Counted from the first letter of the stretch, positions 35,798 through 45,005 are shown. The stretch: DNA of 64,000 nt from Cyanobium sp. AMD-g (GCF_024346395.1 NZ_JAGQCW010000003.1:124001-188000); one strand, 5' to 3'. Notes: a model not told the origin generated them from the letters alone. A program made the numbers and translations.

Positions 35798-35897
35798 TCC
35801 TGATCCGCTGTTCTGAACCCCTCGCCGCCTTCCAGAACCCTTCGCACCAAGCCACGGGGCGGTGTTGGGCACCAGATCTGCCAGGGAGCTGGGCCGA

Positions 35898-36143
35898 TTG
35901 ACCAGGCCTCTCCGTCCCCTTTTGGCTGGCTTCCTGGGCGCCTACGTGCTGGGCTACGGGGTGGCCCGGGTGTCCATCTTCCATGCCGTGGAGTGTTACG
36001 GCGGCCCGGAAGGGAAGGGTGCCCCACGCCAGGATTCCATCACCCGGCGCGACCGTCCCGCCGGTGAGGGCTGGGCGTATCAACTCTTCCTGCCGGCCAT
36101 CAGGCTGGAGGAGGCCTTCCTGGGTTTCACCCACAACCGTTAG
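35898..36143 (+). CDS. Small membrane-anchored protein of unknown function
   Basis: About 81 residues from TTG 35898, or 93 from GTG 35862. An N-terminal hydrophobic segment (PLLAGFLGAYVLGYGVARVS) looks like a signal anchor. The rest (YGGPEGKGAPRQDSI, then GWAYQLFLPAIRLEEAF) reads as a conserved small protein rather than random sequence, but I cannot name a family. The methyltransferase gene follows after 3 bases. Confidence 0.5.
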   Translation: MTRPLRPLLAGFLGAYVLGYGVARVSIFHAVECYGGPEGKGAPRQDSITRRDRPAGEGWAYQLFLPAIRLEEAFLGFTHNR

Positions 36144-36146
36144 CCG

Positions 36147-36923
36147 GTGGATCACCTCGACCTCCTGATTGATCTGCACCGCGATGGTGAGCGGCAGGGG
36201 CCTGGCGGGGACGCCGAGACGGAGCTGGCGCTCCAGCTGGCCGGGGTCGATCGCGCGGCGCCGCTGAAGCTGGCCGACGTCGGCTGCGGCACCGGGGCCT
36301 CCACCCTGCTGCTGGCCAGGCTGCTGCCCAACGCCCGGATCACGGCGGTGGATCGGCTGCCGGAGTTCCTGGCCGTGCTCGAGGGCCGGGCGCGACAGCA
36401 GGGAGTGGCGGGCGCGATCACCCCCTGTGCCGTCTCCATGGACAACCTGCCCTTCGCTGACGGGGAGCTGGATGTGATCTGGTCGGAGGGGGCCATCTAC
36501 AACATCGGCTTCGCCCGGGGCATCGCCGAGTGGCGCCGCTTCCTGAAACCGGGCGGCGTGCTGGTGGTGAGCGAGATCACCTGGACCACCGCTTCGCGGC
36601 CGGCGGATCTCCAGCGTCACTGGCAGACGGAGTATCCCGAAATCGATCTGGCGTCGACCAAGATCGGCCAGTTGGAACAGCACGGCTATGCGCCGATCGG
36701 CTATGTCGTGCTGCCGCATCACTGCTGGCTGGATCACTACTACCGGCCCCTGCAGGCCCGCTTCGACGCCTTCCTGCGCCGGCACGGCCACAGCGAAGCC
36801 GCCCGGGCCATCGTCAGCGCCGAAGAACACGAGATCCAGCTCTACGAAACCCACGGCTCCCACTTCGGCTATGGGATGTATGTGGCCCGCAGGAGCGAAC
36901 GTCCGCGGCTCCTAGGATCCTGA
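36147..36923 (+). CDS. Class I SAM-dependent methyltransferase
   Basis: A 258-residue methyltransferase. LKLADVGCGTGASTLLLARL is motif I, ITAVDRLPEFL the acidic end of strand 2, and MDNLPFADGELDVIWSEGAI motif II, followed by WRRFLKPGGVLVVSE. This resembles small-molecule methyltransferases of the UbiE/ArsM-like kind; the substrate is unknown. Start GTG 36147. Confidence 0.88.
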   Translation: MDHLDLLIDLHRDGERQGPGGDAETELALQLAGVDRAAPLKLADVGCGTGASTLLLARLLPNARITAVDRLPEFLAVLEGRARQQGVAGAITPCAVSMDNLPFADGELDVIWSEGAIYNIGFARGIAEWRRFLKPGGVLVVSEITWTTASRPADLQRHWQTEYPEIDLASTKIGQLEQHGYAPIGYVVLPHHCWLDHYYRPLQARFDAFLRRHGHSEAARAIVSAEEHEIQLYETHGSHFGYGMYVARRSERPRLLGS

Positions 36924-36945
36924 GCCCCTTGATCGGAGCGGGAGA

Positions 36946-37425
36946 ATGGTTCCCAGAAACACGATCTGTCTCTGGTACGACGGCACCGCCCTGGAGGCGG
37001 CCACGTTCTACGCCGAAACCTTTCCGGACAGTGCGGTGGGAGAGATCTTTCGGGCGCCTGCCGATTTCCCGTCGGGCCAGCAGGGTGATGTGCTGACGGT
37101 TCTGTTCACCGTGGCTGGACTTCCCTGCATGGGCCTCAATGGGGGGCCGGCGTTCAGGCACAGCGAGGCGTTCTCGTTCCAGATCGCCACCGACGACCAG
37201 GCCGAGACCGATCGGCTCTGGGACGCGATCGTGGCCAACGGCGGCGAGGAGAGCGCCTGCGGCTGGTGCCGGGACCGCTGGGGTCTGTCGTGGCAGATCA
37301 CCCCGCGCGCGCTCACCGCCGCCATCGCCGATCCCGACCGGGCCGCGGCCCGGCGCGCCTTCGAGGCCATGATGCAGATGGGCAAGATCGACATCGCCGC
37401 CATCGAGGCGGCCCGCCGCGGCTAG
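36946..37425 (+). CDS. PhnB-like VOC-superfamily protein
   Basis: A 159-residue protein of the PhnB / 3-demethylubiquinone-9 3-methyltransferase-like group of the VOC fold. ICLWYDGTALEAATFYAETF, LPCMGLNGGPAFRHSEAFSF and CGWCRDRWGLSWQITPRAL are the characteristic blocks. Despite the old name these proteins are not shown to be methyltransferases. It sits in line with the methyltransferase upstream (22 bases) and the hydrolase downstream (9 bases), likely one operon. Confidence 0.82.
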   Translation: MVPRNTICLWYDGTALEAATFYAETFPDSAVGEIFRAPADFPSGQQGDVLTVLFTVAGLPCMGLNGGPAFRHSEAFSFQIATDDQAETDRLWDAIVANGGEESACGWCRDRWGLSWQITPRALTAAIADPDRAAARRAFEAMMQMGKIDIAAIEAARRG

Positions 37426-37434
37426 GGCCCAACC

Positions 37435-38166
37435 ATGACCCGCCAGCCGATCGTGATCCTCGGGGGCTTCCTGATCAGCCCGGAGGCCTATGGGCCGATG
37501 GTGGCGCGGCTGGAGCAGCTCAGCGGCCAGCCGGTGCGGCTGGTGCCGGTGGGCAAGCCCGAGTGGCTGCTCACCGTGTTCGCCTTCGCCTGGGCGCGGA
37601 TCCTCGATCGGGTGCGGGCCACCGCGGCCGGGCTGGCCCGCTCTTCCCCCACCGGCAAGGTGACGCTGATCGGCCACAGCTCCGGCGGCATCATGCTGCG
37701 GCTGTTCCTGGATGACGCCCCGTTCCAGGGGCGCCGCTATGACGGCAAGGCCCTGGCCGACACCCTGGTGATGCTGGGCAGCCCCCACACCGCCCTCAAG
37801 GCCACGGTGCTGCGCCGGATGGTGGCGGAGCGCCTGCCCGGTTCCCCCTTCGCCGATCGGGTGAGCTACGTCTCGGTGGCCGGCGACCTGGATCTGCAGA
37901 CGGCTTCCCCGATGGCCCAGCGCCTGGTCCCCACCGCCTATCGCAACAGCACCGGCGATCCCCATGACCGGGGCGACGGCCTGGTGCCGGTGGCCTCTGC
38001 CCTGCTGGCGGGCTCCACCGCCCTGGTGCTGCCGGGGGTGGCCCATGGCGGCGCCTTCGGCCCCTCCTGGTACGGCAGCCCCGAAGTCGTGGAGCGCTGG
38101 TGGAACGCCGCCGTCAGCGCCCCTGGGGGTTCCCCCGGGTCGTCGCCTGCTGGCGCAGCTCGCTGA
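37435..38166 (+). CDS. Lipase-like alpha/beta-hydrolase
   Basis: A 243-residue hydrolase. PIVILGGFLISPEAYGPMV is the first strand with the oxyanion region, VTLIGHSSGGIMLRLFL the nucleophile elbow with Ser, GDPHDRGDGLVPVAS the Asp region and LPGVAHGGAFG the catalytic His. It resembles plant-type and cyanobacterial lipase/acyl-transferase-like proteins. Its 3' end overlaps the receptor gene on the other strand by 53 bases. Confidence 0.82.
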   Translation: MTRQPIVILGGFLISPEAYGPMVARLEQLSGQPVRLVPVGKPEWLLTVFAFAWARILDRVRATAAGLARSSPTGKVTLIGHSSGGIMLRLFLDDAPFQGRRYDGKALADTLVMLGSPHTALKATVLRRMVAERLPGSPFADRVSYVSVAGDLDLQTASPMAQRLVPTAYRNSTGDPHDRGDGLVPVASALLAGSTALVLPGVAHGGAFGPSWYGSPEVVERWWNAAVSAPGGSPGSSPAGAAR

Positions 38167-39235
38167 CCACGCCGCTGCGCTTGAGGGCGCTGATCGCCTG
38201 GTCGATGCGGTTGGTCGTGGCCTCCGGCAGCGCCGGCGCATAGGCGAAGGCCTGGGATTCGGGCCGGATCCCCTCCAGCGCCAGGCTGGGCAGGAAGCCC
38301 TTGGCCTCCTCCTGGAGCAGCAGGTAGCTGAGCTGCAGGTTGTCCCCCAGCAGGGCGTCGATCCGGCGGGCGGCCAGCTGCTCGCCCCCGGTTCCGATGC
38401 TGGCCACCGGCACGATCGTGACCTTCGCGCCGCTGCTGGTGGCGTTGAGTTCCTTCAGTAGGGCCTCGCTCACGGTGCCTGCGCGCACCCCCACCCGCAG
38501 GCCGCGCAGGTCGGCCGGTGATCGGATCGCTCCTGTGGCCTTGCCCTGGATCTCCCCGGCCACGTTCACGGTGAGGTAGCCCACCAGCAACGACGCCGAG
38601 ACGATCCGCACCAGGTAGGCGAGGATCACGATCCCGTTGCCGCGGGTTGTGGCCACGATCGTGTTGCTGCCAGGCCCCGTGGCCAGCACCTGGAACACCT
38701 TGCTGATGTGGCGCAGGGAGTTCCGCCGGCCGTCCGTCGCGGGATGGGTGCGGGCCTCCAGCCGCAGGGTGAGCCAGGTGAGCCCCGCGATCGCCAGCAG
38801 GTAGCCACCCAGCAGCTGCAGCAGCGTTGGCGTCAGCAGGGCGGCCAGGAAGGAACGCCCCAGATCCAGCCGGCTCTTCACCACCATCACCGCCAGGCCG
38901 TCCTCCTGGAAGGGGAGGCTGAAGCGGTAACGCCGCAGGCGGTCGGGCGAAACGTTGATGCAGCCCACCGCCACATCCAGCCGCCCCTCGCGGTTGGCCT
39001 CCAGCATCTGCCGCACCGACGGCCACTCAGAGACCACATAGGGCAACTGCTCAAGGGTGGCCACCCGGTTCCACAGATCCACCGCCAGCCCCCGCCAGAC
39101 CCCCGCTTCCCGGTAGCTGCAGGGCGGCGAGCCCGCCACCATTCCCACCCGCAGCACCGGCTCGGTCGCTGCCACCGCAGCTCCCGGCAGGCCCAGGGCC
39201 AGGCAGAGGGTGAGAGCCCAGCGGAGGCGATTCAT
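38114..39235 (-). CDS. GluR0-like ionotropic receptor / periplasmic-binding channel
   Basis: A 373-residue protein with the layout of bacterial ionotropic glutamate receptors. A signal peptide (residues 1-22) is followed by the first half of a type 3 solute-binding domain (VLRVGMVAGSPPCSYREAGV), a membrane block at about 125-220 (LLTPTLLQLLGGYLLAIAGL, a short pore-like segment, then GIVILAYLVRIVSASLLVGY), and the second half of the binding domain (SPADLRGLRVGVRAGTVSEA). The pore segment reads FQVLATGPGSNTIVATTRG, lacking the TVGYGD potassium filter of GluR0. It may be a non-potassium channel or a receptor without conductance. Confidence 0.72.
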   Translation of the reverse strand: MNRLRWALTLCLALGLPGAAVAATEPVLRVGMVAGSPPCSYREAGVWRGLAVDLWNRVATLEQLPYVVSEWPSVRQMLEANREGRLDVAVGCINVSPDRLRRYRFSLPFQEDGLAVMVVKSRLDLGRSFLAALLTPTLLQLLGGYLLAIAGLTWLTLRLEARTHPATDGRRNSLRHISKVFQVLATGPGSNTIVATTRGNGIVILAYLVRIVSASLLVGYLTVNVAGEIQGKATGAIRSPADLRGLRVGVRAGTVSEALLKELNATSSGAKVTIVPVASIGTGGEQLAARRIDALLGDNLQLSYLLLQEEAKGFLPSLALEGIRPESQAFAYAPALPEATTNRIDQAISALKRSGVVSELRQQATTRGNPQGR

Positions 39236-39323
39236 CCGACTCCCTCGAGCGGCATCACGTCCCGCCAGTGTCTTGCATGGCGGCTTCGGAGGCCATGGGC
39301 CACTGGTTCATTTCTCGTGGACA

Positions 39324-40661
39324 ATGAGGAGGTCGGTGAATCTGAAGAAAGTGTCGAGAGGGGCGATTGTTGCGTCGATTGACGCGAAGGGGAAACCCTC
39401 TCTGCTCTTTCTTCTTTATGTGATTCCATTCCTGATCGTTCTGGCTATTCAGCTGACGTATGCATTGAGTTGGAGGCCGGACGATATTGACTTTGTGAGG
39501 AGCTACCCAGCAACGGAATGGCTCATTAACTACAAAGGTGGATTTCTGAGGAGGGGATTGCCGGGGTCCATCCTCTACATGCTCCTGGAGGTGCTGCATC
39601 TGTCGCCGCAGATTTTAACCGTTTTGTTCGCGACAATGCTGTTCGCCTTGTTGTGTTGGTACCTGTTTACGGCGGTGCACGAGATGGCACCTCGCTGGCT
39701 CCTGCTCACTGCCCCGCTACTGGGCTATCCCGTATACGTGGATTATATTTTAGGCAGAAAAGATGTCTTTTTGTTCGTCCTCCTGGCCCTGTCGTTGCGC
39801 CTCGCCATGCGCTGGAGCGAGCGGTGGTGGGCTCCGCCGCTCGTCGCGCTGACCATGACCATTGGACTACTCAGCCATGAATCGATGGTCTTCTTCGGAT
39901 TGCCAGCGTTGGTCTTGATGATTCTTCTCAAGGCCTTTTCTTCGGCAAGCGGCCCACGGCTTCAGCTTTTCGTCAGGCAGGCGCGCCGTTGGGTTTGGTT
40001 GCTTGTCCCGGTGCTGGGATTTGCATGTTCTGTTCAAAACAAGGGGACTCTGGCACAAGGCCAGTTGATCCTGGAGTCGGTTCGATCGTCGCTGCCGCCG
40101 GCAGCGCGCTACCTCGGCCATCCAGGTGCGATCGCCTTCATTGGTGTGCCCATTGAAGCCTATATTTCTGATGCGCATGAGGCCCTGCTCAGATCGCACG
40201 CGGGCATTCCAACCTGGGTTTTGGTGGTTGGCTTGGCGCTTTCCGCAGTGCTGCTGATTGCTGGGGTGTTGGTGAGGCGCTCCGAGGCCACGGCGGTGTT
40301 CTTCGTCATGGCATGTGGTCTGCAATTTGCTTCCATGGCGCCGTTGTTCTATCTGGCCATGGATCACGGGCGCTGGATCTCGATCTCTCTGATGACCGCA
40401 TTTCTGCTGACAGTCGAATCGACCTTGCCCATGCGTTCGTTCGTTGCGCTGCGCGTCTTTCGGCCACTCGTCAGTTTTTTGCATTCGATTCCGAAGTTCC
40501 TGCCTCCAGTTGGACTCGCTTTCTGGGGTGCGCCAATTATCATTTCAAGCCTTCGTCAAATCTTTTATTCATCCCCAGCGGGTGCGGCGCTGAAGGTGTA
40601 TTTCATGATGCGAGTGATCGGTCTACCCCACCCATCGCGTTGGTGGGGTCTGGCTGGCTAG
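39324..40661 (+). CDS. Multi-spanning membrane protein, lower GC than neighbours
   Basis: A 445-residue integral membrane protein with about ten helices (for example LLFLLYVIPFLIVLAIQLTY and LLLTAPLLGYPVYVDYILGR). A short motif NYKGGFLRRGLPGSIL after the first helix recalls membrane proteins of surface-polysaccharide loci, but no family is certain. Codon use is clearly less GC-rich than thyX or the receptor on either side, suggesting transfer. ATG 39324 is chosen because the frame upstream is unlike protein. Its TAG shares a CTAG with the thyX stop. Confidence 0.65.
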   Translation: MRRSVNLKKVSRGAIVASIDAKGKPSLLFLLYVIPFLIVLAIQLTYALSWRPDDIDFVRSYPATEWLINYKGGFLRRGLPGSILYMLLEVLHLSPQILTVLFATMLFALLCWYLFTAVHEMAPRWLLLTAPLLGYPVYVDYILGRKDVFLFVLLALSLRLAMRWSERWWAPPLVALTMTIGLLSHESMVFFGLPALVLMILLKAFSSASGPRLQLFVRQARRWVWLLVPVLGFACSVQNKGTLAQGQLILESVRSSLPPAARYLGHPGAIAFIGVPIEAYISDAHEALLRSHAGIPTWVLVVGLALSAVLLIAGVLVRRSEATAVFFVMACGLQFASMAPLFYLAMDHGRWISISLMTAFLLTVESTLPMRSFVALRVFRPLVSFLHSIPKFLPPVGLAFWGAPIIISSLRQIFYSSPAGAALKVYFMMRVIGLPHPSRWWGLAG

Positions 40662-41383
40662 GGCGCCAGCCGCGCCCGGTGCAGTCGGCTTTTCTCATAC
40701 CAGTCGGCGAATTCCGGCACCCACTGCTGCAGGTGGGGCCACATCAGGTCGCAGAGCTCACGGATCTCCTGCTGGGCATCGAGCTTGGCCCGCAGGTCGA
40801 GGAAGTGCAGGAACGCCCGCAGGGTGAAGCTCACCACGAAGTGCTGGCGGTAATCGAACGGCAGGATGCCGCGGGCATGCTCCTCGGCGAAGCCCGCATC
40901 GAGCAGGTCGCGGTAGCGCTCGGCCGCCGTGCGGCAGAGCTTCAGGTCGATGGCCCGCTGGGCTTCGTCGTAGAGGTATTTCTTGCCCTGGCGGTCGCTG
41001 TAGGGCCCCACCGGCCGAAGATAGAACACCTCCTCGAGCTCCAGTTCGCCGTTGGCGGCCCGACGGATGCGGTCGCCCGTGTAGCGCATCGACTGCACAT
41101 CGAAACTCACCCCCACCCGGTGGGTGCGGGCCTGCTGCATCACCGAGTGGGGGAACCAGCCCACGTTGAGCACGATCTGGGCGTGCTCCAGGGGGCCGTA
41201 GTGGCCGCGTTCGCCGGCCAGCAGCCGCTTGACGCAGATCTCCCCGGCCTTGGTCTCCTCAGGCCACCCGGCCCGGTCGGCGGCCACGAACCCCTCGCTG
41301 TAGTCCTGGTGCATCCCGGCGTAGACGCACTGCTGCGGGTTCGGCGTGGCGGCGATCAGCTCGACCCGGAAGCGGGGATCCAT
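40658..41383 (-). CDS. thyX: Flavin-dependent thymidylate synthase
   Basis: Makes dTMP from dUMP using FAD and methylene-tetrahydrofolate. The 241 residues include CVYAGMHQDYS, GHYGPLEHAQIVLNVGWFPH and the ThyX signature QARTHRVGVSFDVQSMRYTG. ThyX is the usual enzyme of picocyanobacteria in place of ThyA. Its stop overlaps that of the convergent membrane-protein gene by 4 bases. Confidence 0.95.
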   Translation of the reverse strand: MDPRFRVELIAATPNPQQCVYAGMHQDYSEGFVAADRAGWPEETKAGEICVKRLLAGERGHYGPLEHAQIVLNVGWFPHSVMQQARTHRVGVSFDVQSMRYTGDRIRRAANGELELEEVFYLRPVGPYSDRQGKKYLYDEAQRAIDLKLCRTAAERYRDLLDAGFAEEHARGILPFDYRQHFVVSFTLRAFLHFLDLRAKLDAQQEIRELCDLMWPHLQQWVPEFADWYEKSRLHRARLAP

Positions 41384-41422
41384 GGGCGGGGGTGCGGGAG
41401 AAGGGAACGGGGCTGCGGGGGA

Positions 41423-42016
41423 TCAGCCGTGGCTGCGGGGGCCGGCCTGGGGTGCAGCGCTCTCGGCTGCGACGTTGGTTGCGGTGTCGCTGTCGGGCAA
41501 GGCACTCACGGCCCCCACGCCCGCCAGCCGGGGCAGGGGCGTGTTGTCGACCAGGGCGCTGCTGAGGGCCTCCAGTTCGGCGCCGCTGCGGGCGCCGATC
41601 GAGCGGCCCACGGCGCCGCCGGCGGCATCGAAGAACTCCAGCTGGGGGATGCCGTTGACGTCGTAGCGATCCACTTCCGGCTGCCAGCGGGGGTTGTCGA
41701 CATTGAGCAACACCACATCCATCCGGCCGCGCTGCTGGCGCTCGATCCGCTCCATCGCCGGCGCCATCGAACGGCAGGCCTCGCACCAGTCGGCGTAGAA
41801 CTCCACCACCGTGGGCCTGCCATCGGCCAGGGCCACCGTGAGCTCGGGCGACTGGCGGGCCAGCCGCTCCAGGGGGGCTTCCGGATGCAATCCGCCCCGC
41901 AGCCACACCATCAGCACCACCAGCACGGCCGCCACGGCCGCCAGCACCATGCGCTCGGTGCGGCCGAGGCTGGAGGGGAGGGAACTGCCCGACGGGGCCA
42001 TGGACGGCAACGGCAC
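41423..42016 (-). CDS. TxlA/HCF164-like membrane-anchored thioredoxin
   Basis: A 197-residue thioredoxin-like protein with an N-terminal membrane anchor (MVLAAVAAVLVVLMVWLRGG) and the redox site VEFYADWCEACRSMAPAMER. The WCEAC site and anchor match cyanobacterial TxlA and plant HCF164, which carry reductant across the thylakoid membrane for cytochrome assembly. An Ala/Ser-rich tail follows the domain. It is 39 bases upstream of thyX on the same strand. ATG 42001 is an alternative start. Confidence 0.85.
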   Translation of the reverse strand: MPLPSMAPSGSSLPSSLGRTERMVLAAVAAVLVVLMVWLRGGLHPEAPLERLARQSPELTVALADGRPTVVEFYADWCEACRSMAPAMERIERQQRGRMDVVLLNVDNPRWQPEVDRYDVNGIPQLEFFDAAGGAVGRSIGARSGAELEALSSALVDNTPLPRLAGVGAVSALPDSDTATNVAAESAAPQAGPRSHG

Positions 42017-42120
42017 GAGGTGGCACCCACTCTGGCAGCGGGGACCCTCCGGCCGGGAACCTGCGGACGGAGGCTGGCTCCGGACAGCGTTGCTAGCGTC
42101 AGGCTTCCCGGGCAGGAGCG

Positions 42121-42531
42121 GTGAAACGGCGCCTCACTCTCCATTTCCCCTCGGAGGCGGTGCACCAGCCGATCACCTACCGCCTCGCCGTCGACTTCGA
42201 CATCGCCGCCAAGATCCTGCGGGCCCAGATCGCCCCCAACCAGAGCGGCACCATGGTGGTGGAGCTCTCCGGCGACATCGACGAGCTGGATGCCGCCGAA
42301 GACTGGCTGGAGGGCCAGGGGCTGGGGCTCAACCGAGCCCCCGGCGAAATCCGCATCGATCCGCTGCTCTGCGTCGACTGCGGCATCTGCTCCAGCGTCT
42401 GCCCCAGCGGCGCCCTCCACTACACGCCGGCCACCCAGCGGCTGCAGTTCGAGGCCTCCCGCTGCCTGGTGTGCGAGCAGTGCATCCCCAGCTGCCCGCT
42501 GGAGGCGATCACCCTGGTGCTGGAGCCATGA
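42121..42531 (+). CDS. NIL domain / 4Fe-4S ferredoxin-like protein
   Basis: A 136-residue protein: an N-terminal NIL domain (residues 1-75, YRLAVDFDIAAKILRAQIAP) and a C-terminal two-cluster ferredoxin domain with CVDCGICSSVCPSG and CLVCEQCIPSCPLE. Proteins of this make-up are common in cyanobacteria and thought to act in electron transfer or metal/sulfur sensing. Start GTG 42121. It overlaps the small membrane-protein gene by ATGA. Confidence 0.88.
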   Translation: MKRRLTLHFPSEAVHQPITYRLAVDFDIAAKILRAQIAPNQSGTMVVELSGDIDELDAAEDWLEGQGLGLNRAPGEIRIDPLLCVDCGICSSVCPSGALHYTPATQRLQFEASRCLVCEQCIPSCPLEAITLVLEP

Positions 42532-42995
42532 AGGACATCTTCCGGCTCATGCTGCTGCCGCTGCAGGCACCGATGCTGCTGGTGCTGGTGGGGGTGAGCA
42601 CCTACCAGGGCATGCACTGGAGCCATGCCCTGGAAACCGATGGCAGCCGCATGCAGGAACTCACCACCCTGGTCTGGTCGGCCGAGTGCCTGCAGGCGAT
42701 GTTGATCGTGTTCATCTGCACCATGCCCGACCTGGTGATTCGCCAGGTGTCGATCGTGATGGCCGCCAGCCGGGTGGTGAGCCTGGTGGTCACCCTGCTG
42801 CTGGTCACCGTCGGTGGCCTCTACCTGCTGCACCTCAACGTGCTGGCCAACGTGCTGATCATGGGCTCGGCGGTGTTGCTGGCCCGGCTGGATCTGTTGC
42901 GGGTGCGGGTGGTGCCGCCGCCCCTGGTGCTGGCCGGGGTGCTCACCCTGCTCGTGCTCGGTGGTGCCAACTTCGGCCGCATGCTGGTGCGCTGA
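42528..42995 (+). CDS. Small four-helix membrane protein of unknown function
   Basis: A 155-residue protein with about four membrane helices (MLLPLQAPMLLVLVGVSTYQ, LQAMLIVFICTMPDLVIRQV, RVVSLVVTLLLVTVGGLYLL, and PPLVLAGVLTLLVLGGANFG). I do not recognise the family. Coupling to the ferredoxin-like gene by ATGA overlap suggests a shared membrane redox role, which is inference. Confidence 0.65.
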   Translation: MKDIFRLMLLPLQAPMLLVLVGVSTYQGMHWSHALETDGSRMQELTTLVWSAECLQAMLIVFICTMPDLVIRQVSIVMAASRVVSLVVTLLLVTVGGLYLLHLNVLANVLIMGSAVLLARLDLLRVRVVPPPLVLAGVLTLLVLGGANFGRMLVR

Positions 42996-45005
42996 TCAGC
43001 AGCCCGGTTCACGGCCCTGCTGGTAGCTCCAGACGTTGCCCAGCACCTTCTTCACGTACAGGCGTGTTTCGGGGTAGGGGATCGCCTCCACCCACAGCTC
43101 CGGAGCGCTGCGCAGCTTCGGCCCCACCCAGCCGGCGACGGCGCCGGGCCCGGCGTTGTAGCTGGCCACCGCCAGCAGCGGGTCGCCGTTCCACTGGCGC
43201 AGCATCTGCGCCAGGTAGCGGGAGCCGAGGCTGGCGTTGCCGGCCGGGTCCTCGAGCTCCGTCTCCGGCACCGGCCCGCCGGCCAGTTCGGCGGCGGTGG
43301 CCGGCATCAGCTGCATCAGACCCGTGGCCCCCACCGGTGAGCGCACCGCCGGCGTGAAGCGCGACTCCTGCTTGGCCACGCCCAGCAGCAGCTCCATCGC
43401 CAGTCCGGCCTGGGTCGCGGCCGCCCGGAAGGCCGCCTCAAAACGCAACGGATGCAGGCTGCGCTCCAGTTCCCGCTCCAGGGCGCACTGGTTGCCGTCT
43501 AGCTTCAGGTTGGCCTGTTCCAGCAGCCCGAAGGCGGTCCAGTCGTCGCCGACGCCCTGGCGCAGCCGCCCCTCCAGCAGCAGTTCCCGGCTGCCATCGG
43601 GGGCGCGGCGCCCGCGGCGGTGGCGCCAGGTCTCCCAGGCCTCGGTGCGCTGGTCCAGACGCCAGAGCCGATCGAGGGTCGCGTCGCCGCTGGCCAGGGG
43701 CCGCCAGTCGGTTCGCCCAGCTGGCGTGTGGGGGCCGGCATCCAGCTGCAGATCCCCCTGGCCCAGGCGCACGGCGGCGCGCCAGCCGTAATAGCCGCCG
43801 GGATGGCGCCGCAGCAGGGCCTCCCAGGTGGCCCTGGCGGCGGCCCCGTCCCCGAGCTGTTGCTGAATGAAGCCGATCCAGAAGCTCTGGCGGGCGGCCA
43901 GGGGCGGCGGCAGTTGGTTCGTCGGGATGGCCTCCAGCAGGGCCAGGGCCGCCCGCCAGCGGCCGGCCAGCAGCCGCTCCCGCACGAGATCCCACTGCAG
44001 CGTGCGGCTGGCGGGGTCGAGGGGCCAGCGACGCAGCAGGGCCAGGGCGGCGGCGTCGGTGGCGGCGGCGGTGGGTTTGGCCTCCAGGATCCGCCGGGCC
44101 AGCACCGGGGCACTGTCGCGCCAGCGGGGCGGCAGCCGGGCCAGGGAGGCGGCGGCGGCGGGGCTGCCCTGCTGGGCCAGCAGGCGCACGGCCGCCTCGG
44201 CCTCCGGCGCGGTGGGGGCGCTGCGCACCAGATCCAGCAGCAACCGCTCCGCCTGGCCCTGCTGCTCCTCGTTCCCCGCCAGCAGGGCCCGGCCCAGGCT
44301 CAGCCGACCGCTGGTCCCCAGGCCGTTGAGCGTGGAGCCCAGGCATCGCAGGGCCCCCTCGGCATCGCCCAGCTCGGCCAGGCCCTCCGCCAGCTGCCCC
44401 CGCTGCTGGGCGCTCAGGTCCGGCCCGTCCTCCCGGCAGACCTGCCGCAGGCGGGCCTCGGCGCCGGGCCAGCGGGCGCCCCAGCGGGCCAGGTGCAGGG
44501 CGCCGCGCCGGCGGTCGGCCACCTCCGGGCCCGCGGCGAGGGCAGCGGCCAGGGCGGCGGGGTGGGCCGGGAAGCGTTGCAGCAACTGCCCGCGCTTGCC
44601 CGGCTTGTCGGCGCCGAGGGCGTAGAGGGCATCGGCGCTGGCCGGATCGCCGGGGAAGCGCCGCTGCAGCTGGCGCCAGAGGGCCAGGGACGTCTCCGGG
44701 CGTCCGAGGGCCGCGGCGGCCAGGGCGTCCTGCTTCAGCACCAGGGCGGCCAGGGGATCGGGACCCCAGCCCTGACCCCGCAGCCACTGGCGCTGCTCCT
44801 GGGGATCCTTGCTGCGGGCCGCCAGCAGCAGGCTGGCCTCCCGGCGCCGCCAGGGATCGGCATCCCAGTGCTGCAGCCACTCCAGCCGGTCGGTGGCGGT
44901 GGCCGGCGTCAGCGCCGGCTGGCGCGCCAGCAGTGCCCGGCCCCCCACCAGGGCCAGGGCGGTGCCCAGGCACGAAAGGGACAGCAGCAGCGGGAGTCGG
45001 GCCAA
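42996..45005 (-). CDS. Soluble lytic transglycosylase-like protein
   Basis: About 670 residues ending in a complete SLT catalytic domain: MELLLGVAKQESRFTPAVRS with the catalytic Glu, VGATGLMQLMPATAAEL, and LLAVASYNAGPGAVAGWVG. The preceding 480 residues are Ala/Leu-rich helical repeats like the ring of Slt70. It would cleave peptidoglycan in the periplasm. The frame is open to 45302 without an ATG near the hydrophobic leader; I place the start at TTG 45005, giving MARLPLLLSLSCLGTALALV as signal sequence, but this is uncertain. Confidence 0.82.
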   Translation of the reverse strand: MARLPLLLSLSCLGTALALVGGRALLARQPALTPATATDRLEWLQHWDADPWRRREASLLLAARSKDPQEQRQWLRGQGWGPDPLAALVLKQDALAAAALGRPETSLALWRQLQRRFPGDPASADALYALGADKPGKRGQLLQRFPAHPAALAAALAAGPEVADRRRGALHLARWGARWPGAEARLRQVCREDGPDLSAQQRGQLAEGLAELGDAEGALRCLGSTLNGLGTSGRLSLGRALLAGNEEQQGQAERLLLDLVRSAPTAPEAEAAVRLLAQQGSPAAAASLARLPPRWRDSAPVLARRILEAKPTAAATDAAALALLRRWPLDPASRTLQWDLVRERLLAGRWRAALALLEAIPTNQLPPPLAARQSFWIGFIQQQLGDGAAARATWEALLRRHPGGYYGWRAAVRLGQGDLQLDAGPHTPAGRTDWRPLASGDATLDRLWRLDQRTEAWETWRHRRGRRAPDGSRELLLEGRLRQGVGDDWTAFGLLEQANLKLDGNQCALERELERSLHPLRFEAAFRAAATQAGLAMELLLGVAKQESRFTPAVRSPVGATGLMQLMPATAAELAGGPVPETELEDPAGNASLGSRYLAQMLRQWNGDPLLAVASYNAGPGAVAGWVGPKLRSAPELWVEAIPYPETRLYVKKVLGNVWSYQQGREPGC

